Positions 21,450 to 31,804 of a stretch of 64,000 nucleotides of DNA are shown in pieces (position 1 is the stretch's first letter; every line of letters begins with the position of its first letter). The notes under the pieces are model-generated. The model saw only the letters and a program-made list of their open reading frames with translations. It was not told where the DNA came from and did not search any database. The stretch covers positions 2,666,001-2,730,000 of the forward strand of contig OX337231.1 of the NCBI GenBank assembly GCA_946965045.2, read 5' to 3'. Both the position numbers and the translations under genes were made by a program. This stretch comes from Epithemia pelagica. Lineage: Eukaryota; Bacillariophyta; Bacillariophyceae; Surirellales; Surirellaceae.

Positions 21450-22917
21450 CTAGAAATCGACAATCACATCAACAGGCAAATGATCCGAGGCCGTGCATAT
21501 GTTAGGGCCGATATCACCTGTGGTGGCCGCGCCTGATACAGTGACATGTTGGTTGACTACGATAAAGTCAATGCGTGAGTCAAAGTTGTGGGAGGTACCG
21601 ACGTAGGTGTAGCCACGCTCCGGACATCCACCAGTGAGACCAGAATCACATGATGTGTCAGCACAGCAGGATGCATTACTTCCACAAAAGGGATTGGCTT
21701 CACGGAAGGCATCTTTGAATGCATGAACTGTCGAGCTACGGGAGTCGGCAGAATCCAGCAACATGCGCATGGGTCCATCATTCAAGCTGCTCCCGGACGA
21801 AGGTTCGAAACGGCTATCGTAACCAGGAAAACTGTTGTCGGTGTCCACAGGGGACACCGAATTGAAATCACCCATCAGGATGACACCATCGGATGCTGCC
21901 GTATTGGCGTCAATCCAGCTCAACAACGCCTCCATACTGTCATTGCGACGATCGTCGTTTTCGGTGCCACCGCAACATTTCAAGTGAATGCCAAAGACGT
22001 GGACAAGCTTGTTATTGCCCACGTTTAAAGTCCAGGCCATAATGTCGTGAGCCAAGTCGACCGCAAGAATTTCGTCCGTGAGTTGGGTCGTGCTAACAAT
22101 GGGAAAACGCGTCATGATGGCATTTGCAGAGTTGGCAAATGAAATCCCTTGAACAGTGTTTCCTTCATAGGGAGTTTCAGCTGAAAAGTGAGCATTGAAT
22201 TCGCTTACGTACTGGTCCAACAAGTCATCATTGTTGTCGTCCCAGTTTCCCACTTCAGTGAAAACAATAATATCTGCGTTTTCACCCTTGACCACGTCCT
22301 TCCAATCGGTGTTTTGGGTACTACCCCCAGCCAAAATGTTGTACGTCATGAGCTTCACACCAAGATTGGATACTGGTTGGATCGGTGCAAAAGTAGTGGG
22401 GGGTGAAGGTGCTACTGTAGGGATGGCAGTGGTAGGTACTGGAGGGCCTGCTGTGCAAGAAATTGTCTGTCCAGTGTTAGCCGATCCTTTGGTTGCTGCA
22501 CCAGGCGACTGCCATGTGAAATCTGTGGCTTGACAACCTGATCCACTGCGCTGTAAGGAATAACCGCCAGGTGTAGAAGAAGTTTCGCTTGTTCCGATAT
22601 CGACAGAAGTCATGCCACTCGCAGGGCCATTCGTAGCAGTGAATGAACCCTCATAACTCAGAAATTCCACAACATTCAACGAACCATCAACCAAAGCAAT
22701 TCCATCGGGGGCACCATTTTGGATCCCATTGGAGGGGTAATCCAGCACACTAAAATAGATATTGCCAGATAACGTTCCTGCACTTCTTGGGGTCCCGTAA
22801 TATTTCCCTCCAAAGCCATTGTAAAGATAAATTTGATAGTTTGTAATGTCCACCCCACTTGTGTAGGCCACTTCAATAAATTCACCGAGTGGGGTAGCAA
22901 AGTAGGCACGGGAGAAT
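21450..22917 (-). CDS. Lamin-tail domain plus endonuclease/exonuclease/phosphatase (EEP) protein, 5' end unresolved
   Basis: The frame is open from about 22940 to the stop at 21450 and has no ATG before the first domain, so an upstream exon is missing or lost. An N-terminal lamin-tail domain (LTD) starts at ATPLGEFIEVAYTSGVDITN and runs to about DFTWQSPGAATKGSANTGQ. A Pro/Thr linker follows. The EEP domain then shows LMTYNILAGG, DIIVFTEVGNWD (metal-binding Glu), VFGIHLKCCGG (catalytic His), ILMGDFNSVSP (Asp, Asn) and ASDHLPVDVIVDF (terminal Asp-His). All key EEP catalytic residues are present, so nuclease or phosphodiesterase activity is likely. LTD plus EEP is typical of secreted nucleases in bacteria and algae. 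The strand normally preceding GEFIEV (INEIHYDN-like) is absent. Confidence 0.8.
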
Positions 22918-22918
22918 C

Positions 22919-23125
22919 TGATAGAGCTGTGCCCTAACCTTAACCCTAACCCCCAATCTATTCCTATATATTTGAATATTAAGTAAATATATCTATTTTA
23001 AATATATTTCTAGTTCAGTGACAATCTATCTATCTATTTATTCGCTAGGTAGGAATATATCTATCTATCTATTCCACTACTGAATTTGGGAATAGATTAA
23101 AAATTGAATATGACACAGCCCTGAT
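22919..23125. repeat. Imperfect inverted repeat with telomere-like core and TCTA tracts
   Basis: The left arm contains AGAGCTGTGCC and AATCTATTCC. The right arm contains their near-inverse: GGAATAGATT at about 23088-23097 and GACACAGCCCT at about 23106-23116. Between the arms lie AT-rich sequence and two TCTATCTATCTATT tracts. The whole could fold as a roughly 200-bp hairpin or be a MITE-like element. It touches the 5' end of the EEP gene. Confidence 0.5.
22932..22954. repeat. Interstitial telomere-like repeat
   Basis: Plus strand reads CCCTAA-CCTTAA-CCCTAA followed by CCCCC, i.e. degenerate TTAGGG repeats. TTAGGG-type telomeres are common in eukaryotes. Only about 23 bp, so it could be coincidence or a relic of break repair. 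Confidence 0.55.
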
Positions 23126-23846
23126 AAAGGATCAAGAGATATCAAGACCACGAATCTTGGACAAGGCCCAACCTCACACAGGACAAATCTTGCAGATTCA
23201 TCCACTTGATGATGAATTATGATTTCCCAACAAGAAGACTTGTCTTGAGACTAAGGGCTATCATCACACCAGAGCGGAAAGCGAGTGGATATAAGAACGT
23301 ACTCCATTCATACCCAACGAATCTTCTCAAATTGTGACATGCCATTCTTCCAAAATGCCTCTAGAACTTTTACATTTTCACAAAGTACAAAGTACGCATG
23401 TTGTCGGACTTCGAGACCCAATGGATCTCATTATCCGTACGTTGTGTTCCGAGTATCGGAAGCAACAAAAGTCCCAGGAGTCTAAAGTCCCCCACCCGAT
23501 ACCCCATACCTCTTACATGGTGTACCACCAACGGAGCCCACGATTAATCCAGAACCCTATCGTAATCTTACATCCCGTCCAACATCTCGTAGCTCGTAGG
23601 AGTAGTGTCTTATTGTACAGCATGCCTATCAGCAACAAGGTCGTAGAAGTATGAAGTATGAAATCCTTCGACCTGTTGATCTTTGTTTGTTCTCGAATCT
23701 TTGTCAGAATCTTTTTGGAAGAGGGGACGATCCCCAGATCCATCACCCTTGCCCCCAATATGCGGTGACTCCTTTTCGGTTCCAGATTTTCCATTGTATG
23801 TCAGCAATCAGCAACACTAAGGTACAGCCATCGTTTCAACAATCCC
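23126..23846. other. Gene-less stretch upstream of the MAPR gene
   Basis: About 720 bp with scattered short frames on both strands and no recognisable domain. Probably contains the MAPR promoter. Confidence 0.45.
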
Positions 23847-24828
23847 ATGTGGACGGATATCTCGAACTTTGTTGACGGATTAACAGGCCGCGAAGGGAGC
23901 ATTGGTGTAAGGTCCTTGCTTCATTTTTGATTCCATCTTTAGTGCGTCCTGGATCTCTCATTCATGATGTTTTCCGCCGACCACTTTTCCCCTCTCATGA
24001 TTCTTTCTTTCCCAGTATGTCCTTATTCTCCTAGCGGTTGTTGCCGGTTACTCGTTTACGAGCTCCTGGATGGTTTCGGACGACAGACTAGCGGATAAGA
24101 AAAATTCAGAAGAGACAAAAGAAGAACCCGACCCTCCTAGAAATTTCACCGCCAAGCAACTTCGACACTTTGATGGAACGAAGGATCCAAAATCAGAGGA
24201 AGATAAACCAGTTTATCTGGCAGTCAATGGCACTGTATTTGATGTTTCGCTAGGCCGAGATTTTTATGGTCCCGGAGGACCGTACGAGAAGTTCGCCGGC
24301 AGAGAATGTGGAATGGCCTTGGCCAAAATGTCATTTGACGAAGAGCATTTGGACAATCTCGAAGGCTGTGCATCGTTGAATTTTGGAGAAAAGAACCAGT
24401 TACATGAATGGTACGAAAAGTTCAAGTATTATCGAGCTTATCCAGAAATGGGGCGATTGGTTCCCGAAAGTGCTCTACCGTCTTCGGATCGCTATCTTTC
24501 GACCGAAGAGCTTTTGCAGAATTCTGGTACATGCAAAGAGATTCCCGAAGGATATGCCGCTACTCCTATCTATGTCGGAGCAGGAGAGAAAGTTTATGAC
24601 ATGTCGTTTGGGGGTATAACCCACTATGGACCGGGAGGGCCGTATCACAAATTTGCAGGTCGCGATGTCAGCCGGGCACTGGCGAAGATGAGTCTAAACG
24701 AAGAAGACATCACCAGCAGTAAAACCAGTGATTTGGAGGAGAAGCAACTAGCAGTTCTCAAAGATTGGATAAAAACTTTTGAAGAGAAGAAAGGATACCC
24801 CGTTGTCGGGAGACTGGACAAGTCATGA
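23847..24828 (+). CDS. MAPR-family protein with two cytochrome b5-like heme/steroid-binding domains
   Basis: Two exons, 23847-23906 and 24016-24828, with a GT-AG intron at 23907-24015; 290 aa. Splicing yields an N-terminal membrane anchor, SIGYVLILLAVVAGYSFTSSW, directly before the soluble part, the layout of membrane-associated progesterone receptor proteins. Domain 1, about residues 55-150, contains NFTAKQLRHFDGT and DVSLGRDFYGPGGPYEKFAG then RECGMALAKMSFD. Domain 2, about residues 165-285, contains YLSTEELLQNSG, YDMSFGGITHYGPGG and RDVSRALAKMSLNEED. Family members bind heme and support cytochrome P450 or sterol metabolism at the ER. MAPR proteins usually have a single domain; here it is duplicated. 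The first exon is inferred from the splice signals and the anchor, so the start is less certain than the body. Confidence 0.88.
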
Positions 24829-25075
24829 TCGCAATCGAGATCGAAACGTACTTTCATGTAGCTAATGCAGTGAGCATGACATGGAATGAACGGCATAACA
24901 GGCGTTAGAGGAAATTCCTAGTATTAAGAGGCTCTACTTGCTTGTTCATCCATTCTGCGAAGACACTTTTGTTGTTTTGGTATTTCTCGTGAAATTAAGA
25001 ATATGTCGTCTGTGAAATTAAGAATGATGCAAAGATCGAGAGTCTCAACCATTCGATCACATATTTTGTCGTTTC

Positions 25076-25762
25076 CTATGATGATTCGTTCTTGATCGAC
25101 GTTCGACAGTAGGGACACAAATCTGTGCGCATGAGCCACTCATCGACGCACTCAACGTGGAAGCAGTGCCCGCAAGGTAGGCGTCGAAGCTGCTCATTGC
25201 TGCAATATTCGTGCTGACATATCAGACACTTGTGTTCAGAGTCGTCCGCATCGGCTCCAAAGCTGTCTGGTTTGTACGTTTCGATTGGAAGTTTTTCAAT
25301 TCGGCTCCGAGCGACCATTGCCCATCGATCTTGTTTAACGTTTCCAATGCGTTCCCCTATCTGAAGCATGGTTTCATATGACAAATTCCCCTCTTCGTCT
25401 TCTTGCAGTTCTGTCTCATCGGCTTCCACATCTTCCTGTAGTGCCGCCCGGAGAGCTTCATAGTCTTCTTCCGGAAGTTGATCGCGGCTTTCGTGAAGCA
25501 TTTGCACAGAATGATGGTAAGATGCCATTGCTTCTTCCGCCATGAGCATTCGAGCTAGCTCTATAGATTCCTCTTCTTCGCGACGTTGTCTTTCTTCCTC
25601 GGTCTCGGTGGACGTTTCTTCCGCATGGCAGTCTCCGTTGGCCTCCTCCGATGATGATTCTTGTTCGGAGAAGTCAAGTTTTGTGGGCTCTGTGAATCTC
25701 AGGAACTCACTGCCTTCCTCATTGGTCTGGATTTTTTCACTTGTATTGCTATTGCCGGGCAT
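25076..25762 (-). CDS. RING-H2 zinc finger protein, probable E3 ubiquitin ligase
   Basis: 228 aa from the ATG at 25762. Residues 1-150 are acidic and helical with a strong Glu/Arg coiled-coil segment (TETEEERQRREEEESIELA). The C-terminus holds a RING-H2 finger: CLICQHEY, RLPCGHCFHVECVDEW and CPYC give the C3H2C3 zinc ligands. RING-H2 proteins recruit a charged E2 to a substrate. A UBE2K-type E2 lies about 1.7 kb downstream, but nothing links the two directly. No membrane segment seen, so a soluble ligase is likely. Confidence 0.9.
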   Translation of the reverse strand: MPGNSNTSEKIQTNEEGSEFLRFTEPTKLDFSEQESSSEEANGDCHAEETSTETEEERQRREEEESIELARMLMAEEAMASYHHSVQMLHESRDQLPEEDYEALRAALQEDVEADETELQEDEEGNLSYETMLQIGERIGNVKQDRWAMVARSRIEKLPIETYKPDSFGADADDSEHKCLICQHEYCSNEQLRRLPCGHCFHVECVDEWLMRTDLCPYCRTSIKNESS

Positions 25763-27435
25763 TTTGTATCTTTAATTATAGCAGGTCTCAATCTTTGGTA
25801 GATGGGAGGACGGGTGAATGGCTTTGGTCTCTGTTGTTTGGTTCGGGGGTTTCGCTTTCATGCAAATTTGTGAGCACGATGTTGTTGTTTTCTTCAGCGA
25901 TGCGGCGTGGGCGTGGAGGCCGGCGTTGCGCGCACAGATTCGACGAAGGCACCGACTAGGTGTCCGCCTTTTAGTGGTCTGCCTGTCAACTCTTTCATGG
26001 TCTGTCCTGCTCACCAAAAACTCCTTCCCCGCCAGAAAAAAATGATCACATCCGGCTGGAAAGGCTGGCGTGATTTGGCAGTTGGAAGATGGCTGGCGTT
26101 CTGCTCAACAAGACTCAAAATATTCCTGTTCGTTCAGGAGAGTCATAAAATCAATGCCGCAACAAAATGAGACCAAACCAAACCCCAAAACGGCCTCATG
26201 CTTCGTTACTGAGCTCTGAGCATGTCATCTTTGTCCGCATGGTAAGTTCCGGACGGCCTAATCCCTGCAGTGTAATGGACCATGGTTTGGGTTACGTTCT
26301 CACTTGTTTGCCACACTTTCAAGTGTTTGTGCCGTACAACATCCATTTTTGGTCCATTCAATGGGCGGCAGCTAAAATCAAATGTAGGATTCTTCTAACA
26401 TGTCATTCGTAGGAGTAGAATTTTCAACCTCAGTAAGATAGGATTAGTGGAACCATTCCTTTCTCACCTGTTGCTCAGTTTGAGTCTTTAGTGTCTTGTG
26501 TTGTCGACTTGCGCCTCTTGGTCGTTTTTTTTGCCAGGAGTATCTCATGTGTTTCTCAGCAGCATGTGGGACTCTGCATACTCCATGACACAAGCAGGAA
26601 GAGATTCATTCTAAAAGAGGTGGTAGTAGGTCAAGCTCATTTGCTTGCAAAGAGACAAGCCTACGGCATAGACAAACAAGGTGTGCGGATGTGGATGAAG
26701 GTGTGCTTTTAAACCGAGAACTACACGAGAACAAAGAACACTAGAAAAAGGAGGGAAGGGGGCACAGCCAAACACTATCTATGGTCTTTGCATGTCGAAT
26801 GTCAGCGATACGCAAATGATGCAGAATGCATGTTTATGGTGCATGTCCATGACAAACACCTAAAAGAGAAAAGACGAAGTGACAAAATTTGTGAGGAGTG
26901 TTGGAATGAAAGGGAAAAGGGAAGACCAACGGTCAAAGCGCGCACGGCTTCTCACAAGAATTCGAAAGGATGATCCAGAAGGCCGGCGTGATCATTTTCA
27001 TTTTGACCAGAAATTTTCTTCATAAACGAAAAAAAACGAAAATAAAAATGATTGGTCGCGGAGAGCGGCCGGACGGCCAAGAAGCGGACACCTAGTCGGA
27101 GGGAGACAAAAGGACAGGCATGCTCGCCATCATTCCCCAGTCAGTACACAAGAGATTGGAGTGATGAAGAAAGCGCACGCGCGGTAATGCCCGATCAACA
27201 TTCATTGCACAATAATTGCGGCAGTTCTCTTCCAGTCGCAAACCGTCCGTCGTCATCGTCAGCTGTTCGTGGTGGTTATCGCTGCTACCACAAGAGAATG
27301 GACAAACGGATATCCACGGTTGAACAAAAATTTTGTTCGTTCGGTCTGACGAGTGCTGACCCGAGATCAGCAGTTGTTGTCAAGTAATCTGCATTCATTA
27401 CTAGTTGGTTGGTTTCGCGCTGCGACGTTTCCAAT
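25763..27435. other. 1.7-kb gene-less region between RING-H2 and UBE2K genes
   Basis: Bounded by divergent genes. Short frames up to about 110 codons occur on both strands (for example 27052-27387 plus) but none has a domain, a signal peptide or a convincing splice partner. An AAAAAACGAAAATAAAA stretch lies near 27035. No tRNA or other RNA recognised. Confidence 0.45.
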
Positions 27436-28105
27436 ATGTCTGCTGCCGCAAATGGACGGATCATGAAGGAGCTGAAGGAGGTTGGGAAAAAGGACACTTC
27501 TGGAGTGCAAGCGAAGGTCATTAGCGACGGCGATATACGACATCTTCGGGGATCGATCCAAGGACCGGAAGGCACACCATATGAAAACGGTGTTTTCGAG
27601 ATTGATATAACGATCCCCAAACAGTATCCATTTGAACCTCCCAAGATGAAATTCATCACAAAGATCTGGCATCCAAACATCTCGTCTCAAACTGGGGCTA
27701 TCTGTCTGGTAGGTTTTTCACTGAGGTCCCTTCTCGAGACAAGAACATGGGTGGGTATGTCTAACACCTTATGTTAACTTCAAATAACAGGACATACTGA
27801 AAGATAACTGGAGCCCAGCCCTGACCATAAAAACTGCACTACTCTCGCTGCAAGCTCTATTATGTTCGGCCGAACCAAGCGATCCACAAGATGCCGAAGT
27901 AGCAAAAATGTATATGGCCAACCGAGAGGAGTTTGAGCGGACTGCGAAATTCTGGACGGAATCCTATGCAAAGCCTAGTTCAAAAGAGGACGCTGTATCA
28001 CGTGTGTGTGAAATGGGATTTGACCGAGAAAGTGCTCGTAAGGCCCTCGAAAAACATGATTGGGACGAGAGCGCCGCAGTCAATGCTCTTTTGGGTGGAA
28101 TATGA
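27436..28105 (+). CDS. UBE2K: Ubiquitin-conjugating enzyme E2 with UBA domain (UBE2K/Ubc1 type)
   Basis: Exons 27436-27708 and 27791-28105 with an 82-bp GT-AG intron; 195 aa. The UBC fold has the hallmark [16 protein letters not shown] followed across the splice by [13 protein letters not shown]; the active-site Cys is in GAICL. A C-terminal UBA domain reads [36 protein letters not shown], with the MGF loop. UBC plus UBA defines the E2-25K/Ubc1 class, which extends Lys48-linked ubiquitin chains. Length fits the family (about 200 aa). The intron sits two residues after the catalytic Cys. Confidence 0.96.
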
Positions 28106-28562
28106 TGATTGAGATTTCGAAAGATTACCATTCATATTCCATCAACGTGTTTGTAAAAGAAAATTTTTGTGCTGTTCGAATGCATGGATCCACTGGATGT
28201 GATGCAACAATTCATGATTCACATTTCTGTGAAGAAGATCTTCGTCCCTTAGCACCATTCTTTTCAACCTCCTTTTGCACTGCACCGTCATTATTCTAAT
28301 GAAACTAATCCAGCACGACAAACCAGAGCTTTCCGAATCTCCCCACATGCCAGCTGTCTTCCTGGTAGTATATCCATGTTCGATTGCATTTTCTCAAATT
28401 GTCTATGTGATTTTTGTCATAGTTCAGCTTTGAAGAGGCTTGTGTTGCTCTCAGAACTTGATGCCGTTTTCAAACCGCCTTTCGGGGTACATGCAAACGC
28501 TTCTCGAGCAAATGAGCTGCGAAAATTTCGTACAAACGTGACGATTAATTCATTCATCATGA
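28106..28562. other. Convergent intergenic region, UBE2K / AlkB-like
   Basis: About 455 bp holding two 3' ends. No gene or RNA seen. Confidence 0.45.
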
Positions 28563-29258
28563 TCAATCACCAGTTTCGAAAAGATTCAAGGATCCCTCCA
28601 GTGGAATCGTTTCGTCCAGTAATGACGAATCGCGAGTATCTTTGATACGGCCTTGCCAGAAAAGGACACCTACTCGACACTGACAAGGAAGCCCTACATC
28701 ATTGAGATTGTACCTCGCATCTGACAAAATTCCGTCGACTCCATGCAAGATTGCCATGCTATCCATTACAAGAACGTCTCCAGATTCAAGCTTGAGATTA
28801 TCGTTGTTGCAACGGAAATCAACGGATTGTCCTACGGTGATCATGGCAAGCCATTCTTCGCGCTGTCCAGGTTGGGTAGGTGAATCGTAGTGTGGTGGCA
28901 TAGATCCATTTAGACCATATGCCAAAACAACTCCTGACAGGGCAGTCCTTGTATCACTGAGAGTCAATAACGGCTTGTCATCGGGAAAATCTTCAGAAGC
29001 AGCACGTCGAAACGCTTCACGTGCTACACAAGCAGCCTTTGTAAGCACTTGAGAAAGGTCGTCACCACAGCCAACTCCCATTTCCAGCTTGATTGAAGTT
29101 TTCGATGATCCTAGAAGCAAGGTCCATTCCTTTTGGTGGTAGTTGTTGCCACGGGAAAATTCGTTGTGCGACTGAATCACCTCATTCACTATCTGCCGCT
29201 GGTCTTCGACCGTAACTTGTTGTCGATACACAACAAAACGATCCCGACGTTTCATCAC
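28563..29258 (-). CDS. AlkB-like 2-oxoglutarate/Fe(II) dioxygenase
   Basis: 231 aa from the ATG at 29258. The double-stranded beta-helix metal ligands are visible: His and Asp in MPPHYDSP and the distal His in MAILHGVDG. The 2OG-binding Arg region is QCRVGVLFWQGR. GDVLVMDSMAILHG is the typical AlkB strand before the distal His. AlkB-family enzymes oxidatively demethylate nucleic acids, or in some cases proteins. The nucleotide-recognition lid is not recognisable, so the substrate is open. No targeting signal obvious. Confidence 0.82.
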   Translation of the reverse strand: MMKRRDRFVVYRQQVTVEDQRQIVNEVIQSHNEFSRGNNYHQKEWTLLLGSSKTSIKLEMGVGCGDDLSQVLTKAACVAREAFRRAASEDFPDDKPLLTLSDTRTALSGVVLAYGLNGSMPPHYDSPTQPGQREEWLAMITVGQSVDFRCNNDNLKLESGDVLVMDSMAILHGVDGILSDARYNLNDVGLPCQCRVGVLFWQGRIKDTRDSSLLDETIPLEGSLNLFETGD

Positions 29259-29600
29259 ACCTGGTCTCCTTCCGATGCCGTACGATCTCTCTCAACCTTT
29301 CATAACAGAGAGAAAGCAGCATAAGCCTGGACCTGGATGCTTGTGTCGCCATTCGCAATGATGAAACTGCGATCGAAAGCCGATACGCTCGAAAGAGCCC
29401 ATAACCCGTTTAGATCTACAAGAACTATGAATGCCCTACCTCTAGCTTCGAACATCGAGTTGCCCAACTATGAATGTTACTCCTAATCCATTTGCTGTAA
29501 TGCACATCAAGGTTTAGGTGTATAAATGCACGAGCAAGAGTGTTCCTCATCTTCAATGCTGCAATAAAAGTTCTTAGAATCGAGAAACGACGCACAAGAG
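29259..29600. other. Intergenic region, AlkB-like upstream / transporter downstream
   Basis: About 340 bp between two minus-strand genes. No coding signal seen. Confidence 0.4.
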
Positions 29601-31272
29601 CTACAATACCTCCCCTTCTTTTTGAGGAGATAGCCCAGTGTTTCCTTCGAGTGCGTCTTGAGGTGCAGGACGCCGCTGCACGAGTTCCGCCTCAATTTCA
29701 AGAATGCTTCGGTCACCAGTAATCTCTGCAAAGTAGGTAGACATATAATCCAAGGACCGTCCTTTTGTCTCTGGAAGGAATTTATAGAGAAACGCCATCA
29801 CAATCATTGTGATGATCCCTAGCAAACAAAAGAAAGCCCCAAATCCCATTGCGTTTGCCGTCGACAAAAACGTGGATGCCATTAGAGTTGCCGTTGCTCG
29901 ATTCATGGTCGTGGCGATGGCCATGGCTTTGGCTCTGATGGAAATCGTGAAAATTTCCGACGGAATCAACCATGCGCCAGGACCCATGCCAATACTGAAG
30001 AACGCCAAGTACAAGGCTAATCCCGTTACCTCAGCTCCAGTACTCAGACTTGTGTGGATCAGCTTCGCGATTCCAACGAGGAATAATGAACCAATCATAC
30101 CCGTGAGTGAGATAAAGAAAAGCAAACGACGTCCGCGTCTATCGAAACATTTTCCTCCAATGAACACGAATATCAACTTAATCACACCAAGTAGGACCAG
30201 AACCAAACTTTGTCGTTCCTTCGAGTCAATCCCTGACTCTTGAATAATATCAAGGAGGTAGTACTGAATGGCGTCAATTCCAACAGCTTGTTGTCCTACT
30301 GCAACGCCGACACCCACCATTAATATACGTTGAAAAGCTGGCGTCGGCCTCAGGATTGCCGCCCAACCCACCGCCTTTTCTGCCGCCGCGTCTCTGGAAA
30401 TTGATTCTTGAATGTCTTGGACAACAGGTTCAATGTCATATCCGTCAGGGTAGATTTTGGTCAAGATTTCTTTCGCCTCCTCGACGCGCGTGTTGCTGAC
30501 AAGCCACCGAGGAGATTCGGGCATGACGGTGAAAACCAGCACAATCATGATGATCGGCATGAAACAGCCCAACAGAGTCGTTACACGCCATTCGATGTTG
30601 TCGTCCAAAGAACCCATGAATAAGCCAGTCGAAAAACCAAAGACCAATCCAATGTTCAAAGCAATTTCTGACCACGTGACAAGTTCTCCACGGTACTTGG
30701 CAGGTGATACTTCCGCAATGTACAATGGGTCGATGGCTAAGCCAACGCCAACTCCCAAGCCCACAAACATACGGCCAATCATCAAAACAGTGTAGCCCTG
30801 TGCCAAAATGGTAATGATAATTCCGATTATAAAAACAATGGCGGCGACCAGGAAGGTCCTCCGACGACCCCATCTATCTGAAACGTACTGTGCACCGAAT
30901 GCACCAAACATTGCCCAGAAATTGATCGATCCGAGGTACGCTTCTCGTTCGAAAGCTGTTCCATCGTCAACAGAAACAGAGAAATTGAAGTCAGAAATGT
31001 CAGGGCTTGTTGGAGAAAAATCCCTTTCTAAGGTAGGACAATGTGGTTAACGTACTTGAGAGATCAAACTCCTCTTGAACTAATCGGCCAACTTCTGTAC
31101 CTATACCAATGTCATATCCAAGGTTACAAGAGTTGACTGCCGCACAGAGAGCGAACTTATACGTTGAGGACGTGATCTTGATCGGCACGTCTCCAAAGTC
31201 TCCATGGTGCTCGCCTTCGTGTGTCTTTTGAAGCTTTGGAGACGTAGGGTTGGGAAGGTCTTGCTCCGTCAT
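29601..31272 (-). CDS. Sugar porter family MFS transporter, copy 1
   Basis: Exons 31272-31056 and 30955-29601 with a 100-bp GT-AG intron; 523 aa. The start is the ATG at 31272 (MTEQDLPNPTSPK). Twelve hydrophobic segments. Sugar-porter signatures are RWGRRRTFLVAA, RMFVGLGVGVG with PLYIAEVSPAKYRGE, PESPRWL, the QQAVGIDAIQYY helix 7 motif, GRRLLF, and PETKGRSLD near the end. Family role: hexose or polyol transport by uniport or proton symport; substrate not assignable. Its neighbour at 31805-33466 is a close paralogue with the same intron position and phase, so the pair is a tandem duplication. Confidence 0.93.
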
Positions 31273-31804
31273 GGTCTTTATCTTCTGTTGTCGATCAAAG
31301 GGTTTAGCTTTCGAAGATATGCCACATGTGCCATGTAGATTGTAGATGTCCGCTTGACGACGACACACTGTTTTGTGTCTTTGTTATTTTTTTTATTTCT
31401 TGTTCTTTGAGAAGCTAGAAGAGAGCAATTAGTATGATGAACTACTAGCTAGCTAGGAGATTTAGAAATAGAAATGAAATGCAGGCGCGGGACTACCCTC
31501 ACCATCACGCTATACAATAAGTACGCATGATTCATGATTGGATATTGGATACAGCTATCGACGTAACACAAAATGAATCAAAAGAAAACGTCGTTCCGTT
31601 TTCTCCCGAAGACAAAACATGCGCACAGGACTACCACACCATACCAGCGCTATGCATGGATGGGGCCAACCATTTGTAGTAACAGAGGACTATGATGTTG
31701 CACACTCTTTACGCACGCTAGCTAATACATTCGATAACGAAAAATGTCCGACACCGATGAACAGATTCGGAGACCAAGTCGGGTATGTGGCAAGGACGCT
31801 GCGG
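31273..31804. other. Intergenic region between the two transporter copies
   Basis: About 530 bp with the promoter of copy 1 and the 3' end of copy 2. Contains a T-rich run at 31377-31400 and a CTAGCTAGCTAG motif near 31446. No gene seen. Confidence 0.45.
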
